Origin: WJMT01 sp964624145
GTDB taxonomy: Bacteria; Acidobacteriota; Aminicenantia; Aminicenantales; Aminicenantaceae
Reading direction: 5' to 3'
DNA length: 64,000 nt
NCBI GenBank assembly: GCA_964624145.1
Contig: CAZUXT010000015.1
Coordinates: 1 to 64,000, forward strand
Shown: positions 16,805-24,257 of the stretch, piece after piece
Position numbering within the stretch: position 1 is the stretch's first letter
How the letters are laid out: each line of letters begins with the position of its first letter
Position numbers and translations under genes: made by a program
Notes under the pieces: model-generated
The model's input: the letters and a program-made list of their open reading frames with translations, nothing else
The model's database searches: none
What the model was told of the DNA's origin: nothing

Positions 16805-16893
16805 TGTCATCACGAGGAGCGAAGCGAGCTGTGATCTCATTGTGCTTCGTAACCAGATGAGATGGCTTCATCACTTCGTTCTTCGCCATGACA
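16805..16893. repeat. intergenic palindromic repeat (MITE/REP-like)
   Basis: Starts TGTCAT and ends ATGACA, with imperfect complementary arms: GAGGAGCGAAGCGA pairs against TTCGTTCTTCGCC, and TGATCTCAT against ATGAGATGGC. It resembles the dispersed palindromes with GAGGAGCGAAGCGA and ATGAGAT words known from many bacterial intergenic regions. It lies just after the stop of the pentapeptide-like gene and could stabilise or terminate its mRNA. Confidence 0.65.
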
Positions 16894-16947
16894 TAGTAAT
16901 CTTGACTCGTGAATAATCCAGGATAATCTGTATTATTCATAAAGTTG

Positions 16948-16974
16948 CCAACCTTTTGACTATCCTTTGCGTCT
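16948..16974 (+). promoter_or_regulatory. ECF-type promoter of PadR-3/permease P5
   Basis: CCAACC (16948-16953), 16 bases, CGTCT (16970-16974). Nearly the same 50-base block precedes the gene at 20041. An alternative sigma-70 reading (TTGACT 16956-16961, 17 bases, TATAAA 16979-16984) overlaps it. Confidence 0.65.
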
Positions 16975-16983
16975 AGTATATAA

Positions 16984-16996
16984 ATGCAATTTGCAT
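16984..16996 (+). promoter_or_regulatory. palindromic operator, copy 1 (PadR-3)
   Basis: Perfect 13-base palindrome ATGCAATTTGCAT, 9 bases downstream of the -10 element. Identical to 20008-20020 before the DUF5916 gene. Confidence 0.7.
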
Positions 16997-17016
16997 ATTA
17001 ATGAAAGGAAATATCA

Positions 17017-17349
17017 ATGATACTCTTATCCAGGGCCGAAGAAATCATTCTCTTAGCTGTTTATAAACAGAGAGGCAATGCCTATGGAGTGACCATAAGG
17101 GAACAGATTTATAAAGATATCAGAAGGCATTGGTCCTTTGGCGTCATTTACAAAACTTTGAAGAAGATGAAAGCTAAAGGATATGTCGAAAAGATCTCGA
17201 GTGCTCCTGTTTCAGAGCGGGGGGGACGAAGAAAATACTTTTACGAACTCACTCCTGAAGGCATCTCTGCTCTGGAAAAAATAAGGAGTGTGCATTCTTC
17301 TCTTTGGAATGGGATTCGAATGCTGTCAATCGAACAGAAGGCCAAGTAA
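17017..17349 (+). CDS. PadR-family transcriptional regulator (PadR-3)
   Basis: 110 residues, complete winged helix: LSRAEEIILLAVYKQRGNAYGVTIREQI, recognition region FGVIYKTLKKMKAKGYV, wing GGRRKYFYELT, C-terminal helix with SSLWNGIRMLSIEQKAK. Its stop overlaps the permease P5 ATG (TAATG). The 13-base palindrome at its promoter recurs before the DUF5916 gene, so it probably controls both units. Start has AAAGGA upstream. Confidence 0.9.
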   Translation: MILLSRAEEIILLAVYKQRGNAYGVTIREQIYKDIRRHWSFGVIYKTLKKMKAKGYVEKISSAPVSERGGRRKYFYELTPEGISALEKIRSVHSSLWNGIRMLSIEQKAK

Positions 17350-19952
17350 TGAAAAATAAAAAAAAGAATCCTCCTTTTATTCCCTATATGCTGCTCAGGA
17401 TTTTACTTAGGGGAGAGGATTTTTATGAATTCACTGAAGATATCCATGAAGTCTATCGATACATGATGGGGAGCAAGCCGGGACAGAGGACAAAGGCCTG
17501 GTACTGGTTCAGAGTCTTGGAATCCATCCCAGGAATCATTATGGATAAAATCTACTGGAGATTCCTTATGTTTAAAAATTATTTGAAAATTTCCGTTAGA
17601 AATATGAAAAGACACAAAGGGTATTCATTTATCAATATTGCAGGCCTTGCGATAGGTATGGCAGCATTCCTTTTGATTTCCTTGTACGTGCAGCATGAAC
17701 TGAGCTTTGACAGGTATCATGAGAATGCGGGCAGGATATTCCGCGTGATAAAAGAAGAGGGAAGCAGTACGGGAAATGACCGGTCAGCATTTATTCACAA
17801 CGCTTTGGGCCCGGCTATGGTCGAGGATTTTCCCGAAGTCATCCGAACGGCAAGGATTTTCAGGTGGCATGTCGGCGAGAAATTTTTTTCTGTCGGTGAT
17901 AAGGGTCTCTATGAGAGTCTTTATTATGCGGATCCTGCCTTTTTTGAAATATTCTCGATTCCATTTTTAAGCGGGAATGCTGCAACAGCTTTGACCGAGC
18001 CCCATTCCATTGTTATGTCGGAACGACTGGCGAGAAAACACTATGGAAATAAGAATCCTGTGGGAAAAATATTAAACCTTCAAGAAGGATCTGAACAAAA
18101 TGCCTATAAGATTACGGGTGTTTTTAAGGACATGCCGGAAAATTCTCATCTCAGGATGGATTTGGTCACACGACTTGATGAAGACACTTTGCAAGCAGCA
18201 GGTGCCTCTCACACCTATGTTCTTCTGAGCAAAGGGAGTGATCCCGAAAGGCTTGAACAAAAGCTGCCAGCCCTGGTAAATAAGCATGATCTCCGCCGCT
18301 CATCTGAGGAGAATGCTGACGACAGGTACTTTCTTCAACCTATGACATCCATTCATCTGCATTCCCATCTTAGTGACAACACCCAGTATAGTGATTATTC
18401 TGACATCAAATACATATATATCTATTCGTCCATTGCCTTGTTGATTCTGGTTGTTGTTTGTCTGAATTACTGGAACTTATCAGCGGCCCGGTCTTTTCAG
18501 CGGTTTAAAGAAGTCGGGATTAGAAAGGTTGTGGGAGCGGACAGGAGGGTATTGATTAAACAGTTTCTGGGTGAATCTCTTTTGGTAACGATATTAGCTC
18601 TGGCAGCTTCAGTTGTCCTGGTCGTTATGTTCCTCCCGGTTTTTAAAAATATAATAGGAGTGAAGCTCAGTCTTGATCAGATGGGGAATATTAAATTTTT
18701 TCTTGTGATTGTTTTGGCCGTTATTTTTGTCGGCATTGTCGGAGGAGGCTATCCGGCTTTACACCTGTCTTCATTCAGGCCTTCAAATATATTGAAAGGC
18801 ACATCAAAGAACAGTTTAAGGGGAAACTTGTTGAGAAATATTCTGGTTATCACACAGTTTTCGATCGCTATCATTATTATCATCAGCACACTTGCCATCA
18901 AACATCAGATCAATTTCATTAACAAAAAAGATATGGGTTTTGACAGGGAACAAATTTTAGTGTTGAGCAAGGTTAAGTATCATGAGGAAATCCGGGGAAA
19001 TGAAGAGAGCATTAAAACAGAATTGAAAAGAAATCCGAATATTACGGCTGTATCCTGCTCAGCAGATCTGCCTAATTCCATTATTTCAAGAGGAAGAATA
19101 GATTTGCTGGATAAAAATACGGGTGAGCCGGTGCCTTTCAATATCTATACGGTCGATCATGATTTTGTGGCCCTTTACGGGATGGAGATTGTACAGGGCA
19201 GGAATTTTTTAAGAGATTTTCATTCTGATTCCATAAGAGAAGTACTCATCAATGAAACAGCAGCAAAAGTCATTGAGGAGGAGTCGCTGATAGGGAAGGA
19301 ATTCAACTTCTGGGGCAGCCAAACCGGAAGAGTCATAGGGGTCGTCAGGAATTTTCACTCACGCCCTTTGCGTTATCAAATACCCCCGACATTTATAGCT
19401 CTGTATCCTGAACATACCAACTACATTTCCATCAAAATAAATACCGTCAATATTCCTGAGACCATATATTATATAAAAGGAACAATGAAAAAATTCGCCC
19501 CGCATTATGAGTTTGATTATCATTTTTTCGATGAAATATTCGATAGAGATTACCAGAATGAAAGGATGATGGGGAAGATTTTCAGTTATTTTATGCTGCT
19601 GTCTATCATCATTGCCTGTATGGGACTCATAGGCATTTCTACTTTATCCGCTGAACAGCGCATTAAGGAAATAGGGATCAGGAAGGTCCTTGGAGCGTCG
19701 ATTCCGGGTATTGTGGGCCTTCTTTCCAGGGATTTTACCAAATGCGTTCTCTTCGCCAACATCATTGCCTGGCCGGTCGCCTATTTTATCATGCACAGTT
19801 GGCTCCAAAATTTTGCGTATAGGGTAAACCTCGGGATAGGAATTTTTATACTTTCCGGCCTGGCAGCCCTGGCGATTGCCCTGATTACCGTCAGCTATCA
19901 GACTATTAAGGCCGCCACAGCCAATCCGGTCGATTCGCTGCGGTATGAATAA
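17349..19952 (+). CDS. FtsX/MacB-type orphan permease P5 with prefix
   Basis: 867 residues from the ATG at 17349, which overlaps the PadR-3 stop by one base; the frame is open to 17304 but that start would lie deep in PadR-3. Prefix 1-73, two MacB/FtsX halves with loops KEVGIRKVVGA and KEIGIRKVLGA, C-terminus ATANPVDSLRYE. The neighbouring DUF5916 gene 88 bases downstream has its own copy of this operon's promoter and operator, which suggests that the permease and that outer-membrane-type protein are induced together. Confidence 0.9.
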   Translation: MKNKKKNPPFIPYMLLRILLRGEDFYEFTEDIHEVYRYMMGSKPGQRTKAWYWFRVLESIPGIIMDKIYWRFLMFKNYLKISVRNMKRHKGYSFINIAGLAIGMAAFLLISLYVQHELSFDRYHENAGRIFRVIKEEGSSTGNDRSAFIHNALGPAMVEDFPEVIRTARIFRWHVGEKFFSVGDKGLYESLYYADPAFFEIFSIPFLSGNAATALTEPHSIVMSERLARKHYGNKNPVGKILNLQEGSEQNAYKITGVFKDMPENSHLRMDLVTRLDEDTLQAAGASHTYVLLSKGSDPERLEQKLPALVNKHDLRRSSEENADDRYFLQPMTSIHLHSHLSDNTQYSDYSDIKYIYIYSSIALLILVVVCLNYWNLSAARSFQRFKEVGIRKVVGADRRVLIKQFLGESLLVTILALAASVVLVVMFLPVFKNIIGVKLSLDQMGNIKFFLVIVLAVIFVGIVGGGYPALHLSSFRPSNILKGTSKNSLRGNLLRNILVITQFSIAIIIIISTLAIKHQINFINKKDMGFDREQILVLSKVKYHEEIRGNEESIKTELKRNPNITAVSCSADLPNSIISRGRIDLLDKNTGEPVPFNIYTVDHDFVALYGMEIVQGRNFLRDFHSDSIREVLINETAAKVIEEESLIGKEFNFWGSQTGRVIGVVRNFHSRPLRYQIPPTFIALYPEHTNYISIKINTVNIPETIYYIKGTMKKFAPHYEFDYHFFDEIFDRDYQNERMMGKIFSYFMLLSIIIACMGLIGISTLSAEQRIKEIGIRKVLGASIPGIVGLLSRDFTKCVLFANIIAWPVAYFIMHSWLQNFAYRVNLGIGIFILSGLAALAIALITVSYQTIKAATANPVDSLRYE
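17557..17570 (+). promoter_or_regulatory. internal ribosome binding site and ATG in permease P5
   Basis: GGAG (17557-17560), 7 bases, ATG (17568-17570), in frame as Met74 (MFKNYLKISVRN). Slightly weaker than in P1, P3 and P4. Confidence 0.4.
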
Positions 19953-19970
19953 AGTGCAATGAAAAAAATG

Positions 19971-19997
19971 CCAACCTTTTTGATGTCTTTTGCGTCT
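19971..19997 (+). promoter_or_regulatory. ECF-type promoter of the DUF5916 gene
   Basis: CCAACC (19971-19976), 16 bases, CGTCT (19993-19997). A sigma-70-like reading (TTGATG 19980-19985, 17 bases, TATAAA 20003-20008) overlaps it, as at PadR-3. Confidence 0.6.
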
Positions 19998-20007
19998 TTG
20001 TATATAA

Positions 20008-20020
20008 ATGCAATTTGCAT
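20008..20020 (+). promoter_or_regulatory. palindromic operator, copy 2 (DUF5916 gene)
   Basis: ATGCAATTTGCAT, identical to the PadR-3 operator at 16984-16996 and placed at nearly the same distance from the promoter. It lies 20 bases before the ATG at 20041. Confidence 0.7.
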
Positions 20021-20040
20021 ATAAATAGAGAGAGGTCCGA

Positions 20041-22698
20041 ATGAAAATTAAATTTCTTTCTATATTATTTTGCCTTATCCTTCTTCCTCCCGTTCTTGCT
20101 CAAGACAAACCTTCAACGGAGCAAAAAGTAGTCCTTGCCATTCGGGCAAGCGAACCAATCACTATTGACGGTGTACTGAACGAGGAAGCCTGGCAGCAGA
20201 GAGGATACTCGGACTTTATCCAATCCGATCCCATAGATGGGGCTCAGCCTTCCGAAAAGACAGAGGTATGGATCGCTTATGATGAAAGAAACCTTTATGT
20301 TGCTGTGCGCCTATATGACTCTGAAGCGGAGAAAATCGTTCGCCGGTTGGGCAGGCGGGATGATGACGTGGACTCAGACTGGTTTGTGTTTGCTGTTGAT
20401 CCTTATTTTGACCGCCGCAGCGGATACCAGTTTGCTGTGAATCCAGCCGGTTCTATTGTGGACTTTACACTTTTTAATGATGAATTGGAGGATGATACCT
20501 GGGATGGAGTATGGGAAAGCCGTGCTTCGGTCGATGATGAAGGCTGGAGTGTCGAGATTAGGATCCCTTTTAACCAACTGCGTTTTCCAAAAAAGCAAGA
20601 ATATATCTGGGGGGTGAATTTTCGAAGGATTATTCTCCGGAATAACGAACGCATGGGATTCGTTTGGATACCCAAAGAAGACAGCGGGTATGTCTCGCAT
20701 TTTGCCAGACTTGAAGGGATCAAAGATATCCATCCCGGCAGACATATCGAATTCCTGCCTTATACGGTGGGGCAAGCCCAATTCAGTCCCAGGGAGGAGG
20801 GAAATCCTTTCCAAACAGGAGAAGAATATACGGGAAACGCAGGATTTGACCTCAAACTGGGACTTAAAAGTAATTTGACTCTGGATGCAACCATCAATCC
20901 TGATTTTGGACAGGTGGAGGTGGATCCTTCTGTGATCAATCTCAGTGCTTTTGAAACTTACTATGCTGAGAAGAGGCCTTTTTTCATTGAAGGGGCTAAT
21001 ATATTCAATCAGTTTGGCCAGGGTGGTGCCACTGACCAGATGGGCTTGAGCTGGTCTTATCCGACTTTTTTTTACAGCCGGCGTATGGGACGATCTCCCG
21101 GAGGTTCTGTCACAGGGGCGGGATATAGTGATTCCCCTGACCGGACGACCATACTCAGTGCTCTCAAACTGACCGGTAAGATCGGAGAAGGCTGGAATAT
21201 CGGATCCATAAATGCTCTGACAGCCCGGGAGTATGCTGAGATCGATTATCTTGGGGAAAGAAGCAAGCAAGAAGTGGAGCCCTTCTCTTATTATGGAGTG
21301 TTCAGGACTCAAAAGGAATTCAATGAGGGCAAGCAGGGTGTTGGCTTTATTGCGACTTCTGTTGTTCGAGATTTAAGGGATGAGGTTCTCAAAGGGCTTA
21401 TGAACCGCCGCGCTTTCAGCCTGGGATTGGATGGATGGTCATTCCTGGATAATAATAAAACTTGGGTTTTGAGCGGCTGGTTCGGGGCCACGCATGTTAT
21501 GGGGAGCAAAGAAGAAATATTGGATTTGCAGAGATCATCCCTTCATTATTTCCAGCGGCCTGATGCCGCTCATCTTCATATGGACTCCGAGGCAAACTCT
21601 CTAAGCGGATGGGGAAGCCGTGTCTCTCTTATCAAACAAAAGGGACGTTTTTGGTTCAATACGGCTTTAGGGATTCTTTCCCCGGGATTTGATCCCAATG
21701 ATATAGGATTCCAATTTGGAAGTTCGGATATCATCAATTATCATGTGCTTGTGGGATACTTGTGGCCGCATCCGGGAAAGATTTTTCGTAATGTTTTTCT
21801 TTACACAGGTTCTTTTCGAAATTATGACTTTGGAGGAAATAAATTCTGGGATGGATACATTTTTAGAACAAAGGGACAATTCCTGAATTATTGGGAGTTT
21901 AAAACCCTGTTTACATATAATCCTGAGACTGTCAGTAAGAATTTGACCAGAGGAGGACCTCTTGCCATTGTGCCTTCCGGTTACCAGGTAGATTTTGAAG
22001 TATCAACCGACAGCCGGAGAGCACTTGTGTTATCAATCAATGAAAGCCTTTACAACCGTCCTGATGAAGGATACGAGTGGCAGGGGAATCTTTCACTGAG
22101 TATAAAATCAGGCAGCAACTTTAGTTTCTCGTTCGGGCCGGGTTACTCTGTAAGAAATATGGACCTTCAGTGGGTTTCCAATTTTGAAGACTCCACCATG
22201 ACGGATACGTTCGGAACCAGGTATGTGTTCGGCAGCATATTCCAGAGGACGATTTCGGGCGAGATCCGGTTAAACTGGATTTTCACACCTCGTCTGAGTC
22301 TTCAGGCCTATGTTCAACCCTTCATTGCTGTGGGAGAGTATGATGAGTTTAAGGAACTCGCCAGGCCAAAAAGTCATGAATACAACATTTACGGAGAAGG
22401 CGGATCCACAATATCCTTTCAAAACGGGGCCTATGTTGTGGATGCAGATGGGCCTGAAGGATCGGCCCTGCCTTTTTCCCTTGATAACCCTGATTTTAAC
22501 CTGAAATCTTTGAGGGGAACCATTGTCCTGCGCTGGGAATACCTGCCGGGATCAACATTTTATTTTGTATGGACCCAGAACCGTGCGGATTATGCTCATC
22601 CCGGAAGCCTCGATCTGGAAAGGGATATGAGGGACTTGTTTTCAGCTCCGGGGGACAATATATTTTTGATAAAAATTTCTTACAGATGGAATATATAG
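20041..22698 (+). CDS. CBM9-like/DUF5916 outer-membrane barrel-type protein
   Basis: 885 residues with a signal peptide ending near LAQDKP (about 1-21). Residues about 30-225 form a carbohydrate-binding family 9-like domain (ITIDGVLNEEAWQQRG..., TEVWIAYDERNLYVAVRLYD). From about 235 a DUF5916 region follows with FDLKLGLKSNLTLDATINPDFGQVEVD and EKRPFFIEGANIF, then alternating strands to a terminal aromatic strand (LIKISYRWNI) typical of outer-membrane barrels. Binding or passage of glycans or peptides is plausible but unproven. It shares promoter and operator with PadR-3. Confidence 0.85.
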   Translation: MKIKFLSILFCLILLPPVLAQDKPSTEQKVVLAIRASEPITIDGVLNEEAWQQRGYSDFIQSDPIDGAQPSEKTEVWIAYDERNLYVAVRLYDSEAEKIVRRLGRRDDDVDSDWFVFAVDPYFDRRSGYQFAVNPAGSIVDFTLFNDELEDDTWDGVWESRASVDDEGWSVEIRIPFNQLRFPKKQEYIWGVNFRRIILRNNERMGFVWIPKEDSGYVSHFARLEGIKDIHPGRHIEFLPYTVGQAQFSPREEGNPFQTGEEYTGNAGFDLKLGLKSNLTLDATINPDFGQVEVDPSVINLSAFETYYAEKRPFFIEGANIFNQFGQGGATDQMGLSWSYPTFFYSRRMGRSPGGSVTGAGYSDSPDRTTILSALKLTGKIGEGWNIGSINALTAREYAEIDYLGERSKQEVEPFSYYGVFRTQKEFNEGKQGVGFIATSVVRDLRDEVLKGLMNRRAFSLGLDGWSFLDNNKTWVLSGWFGATHVMGSKEEILDLQRSSLHYFQRPDAAHLHMDSEANSLSGWGSRVSLIKQKGRFWFNTALGILSPGFDPNDIGFQFGSSDIINYHVLVGYLWPHPGKIFRNVFLYTGSFRNYDFGGNKFWDGYIFRTKGQFLNYWEFKTLFTYNPETVSKNLTRGGPLAIVPSGYQVDFEVSTDSRRALVLSINESLYNRPDEGYEWQGNLSLSIKSGSNFSFSFGPGYSVRNMDLQWVSNFEDSTMTDTFGTRYVFGSIFQRTISGEIRLNWIFTPRLSLQAYVQPFIAVGEYDEFKELARPKSHEYNIYGEGGSTISFQNGAYVVDADGPEGSALPFSLDNPDFNLKSLRGTIVLRWEYLPGSTFYFVWTQNRADYAHPGSLDLERDMRDLFSAPGDNIFLIKISYRWNI

Positions 22699-22745
22699 TG
22701 TGGTGATCACGGTTTAATGATGATTATAAAAAAGGAGAGTTTTAA

Positions 22746-24221
22746 ATGAAAAAATCAATCGTTTTTTTGATGATTCTTGGTATTCTTTGTCTCAGTGAAC
22801 TCGGATTTTCAGAAATCAAAAGCCATCGCTGTTCGTCTTTTATGCTCAAAAAGGAGCCTTTTCTGCTGTATGGGCATAATCTGGACAGTGATGAGCCTAC
22901 TCCCGGGATGGTTTACATCAATAAGAGGGGAATTCTGAAAAAAGGATGCACGCTTAAAGAAGTGACCACTGTTGAACATCTCGATCCCTCAACACTTATC
23001 TGGATCTCTCGATTTGGTTCCGTGACATTTGGTCAGTTGGGGGCCAATTTTCCCGACGGAGGCATGAATGAGGTCGGCCTCTTTGTCTGGGAAATGTCCC
23101 TGATGAACACAACGTTCATCCAGGATAAAACGCTTCCCAAGCTATTTATGATGCATTGGATGCAGTATGTTCTGGATAATTGTTCCACAGTAGAGGAGGC
23201 TATTCAATGCGCCTATTCCATTGCCATGGATGGCTGGAACTGGCATTTTTTTGTGGCGGACCGGGAGGGGAATTGCGCCAGTATCGCCTTTATCCTGGGA
23301 CATCCGGTCATTCACACTGGTGGAAACATGCCCGTTCCCGTGCTCGGCAACACACCTTATGCCGATGAAATGGAACGGCTTAAATATTATCAGGGTTTTG
23401 GAGGCAGTTATTCTGCATCCCTCGAAGATATGGCTGTTCCCAGGTTTGTCCAGGCCGCCCGTCTTTTAAAAGAATACCAGATCAACCAGCCGGCTGTGGA
23501 TTATGCTTTTCGAGTATTGAAACAGATGTGGCGGGCTGTTCCGTCCAAATGGTCCGTGGTCTGTGACCCTCTTGAAGGGAAAGTGTATTTCCGGACGGAT
23601 CAGAGCCCGGAAATCAAGCATTTCTCTCTGAAAGCATTCGACTTTTCCAATCAGACTCCTGTCCAGAGCCTTGATATTGATTGTGACAAAGCAGGAGACG
23701 CTGCTCCGTATTTTACCGATCATACTGCGGATAAAAATCATAAGGAGATCGAAAGGCTTTTGACCTCCTGGTGGGATCCTGATGATATGCCGGAGGGATG
23801 GACAGACATGACCACGTTGATCGATAGATTCTCTTCTTATTATGGGAAACCGGTTCTCAAAAATTCCTGGGACTTTGAAGGAACCTGGAAAGGAACGGCA
23901 GTGATTGCCGATGGCGATCCTTTCCCGGATACAAATGAGTGGGAAATTACGATTCAGTGTAAAGACGGGGGAGTTTTCGGAGTGATCACGGATTCGGCAG
24001 GGAAACTTCATAAAGAGCCGTTGGATCATTTCGTTCTCAATGGCCGGAGATTGTCATTTACTTTTCGCCTGCCTTATTATTCACCTTACCGCAAACAGGA
24101 TATTTATTTTGTCTGCAAAGTTGACTCTTACCTGGAGAACGGCGGGATGAAGGGAAGCTTTTACCTTTTCAGGCAGATGTATGGAGAGCCGGGACGGATT
24201 TCTCTTCAGAAGCAGAAGTGA
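22746..24221 (+). CDS. secreted Ntn-type linear amide hydrolase with C-terminal lipocalin-like domain
   Basis: 491 residues with a signal peptide (about 1-22). Cys29 in SHRCSSFML is the candidate N-terminal nucleophile after processing, as in choloylglycine/acyl-amide hydrolases (C59/C45). The hallmark G-H-N-L-D (YGHNLDSDE) follows, and GGMNEVGLFVWEM matches the family's G-x-N-E-x-G-L strand. The Ntn domain runs to about 350. Residues about 375-491 form a G-T-W-K-G beta domain like those in the protein at 6883. It probably cleaves a linear amide outside the cytoplasm. It follows the DUF5916 gene by 47 bases and is likely cotranscribed. Confidence 0.82.
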   Translation: MKKSIVFLMILGILCLSELGFSEIKSHRCSSFMLKKEPFLLYGHNLDSDEPTPGMVYINKRGILKKGCTLKEVTTVEHLDPSTLIWISRFGSVTFGQLGANFPDGGMNEVGLFVWEMSLMNTTFIQDKTLPKLFMMHWMQYVLDNCSTVEEAIQCAYSIAMDGWNWHFFVADREGNCASIAFILGHPVIHTGGNMPVPVLGNTPYADEMERLKYYQGFGGSYSASLEDMAVPRFVQAARLLKEYQINQPAVDYAFRVLKQMWRAVPSKWSVVCDPLEGKVYFRTDQSPEIKHFSLKAFDFSNQTPVQSLDIDCDKAGDAAPYFTDHTADKNHKEIERLLTSWWDPDDMPEGWTDMTTLIDRFSSYYGKPVLKNSWDFEGTWKGTAVIADGDPFPDTNEWEITIQCKDGGVFGVITDSAGKLHKEPLDHFVLNGRRLSFTFRLPYYSPYRKQDIYFVCKVDSYLENGGMKGSFYLFRQMYGEPGRISLQKQK

Positions 24222-24257
24222 GAATGAATACAATATTTATGTCTGTCAATTTTATCA

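Noticed and set aside
16956..16984. Sigma-70 promoter TTGACT-N17-TATAAA before PadR-3 (and TTGATG-N17-TATAAA at 19980-20008)
   Set aside because: The spacing is ideal, but the same reading fails or is poor at the other module promoters, whereas the CAACC-N16-CGTCT element fits seven sites. Kept only as an alternative.
50..20000. Search for a MacB/LolD-type ATPase partner for the permeases
   Set aside because: No Walker A/signature-motif protein is encoded anywhere in the window, so no transporter complex was annotated.
20374..21312. 312-codon open frame on the minus strand inside the DUF5916 gene
   Set aside because: It lies wholly inside a clear long gene, has no recognisable domain, and is best explained as an antisense shadow.
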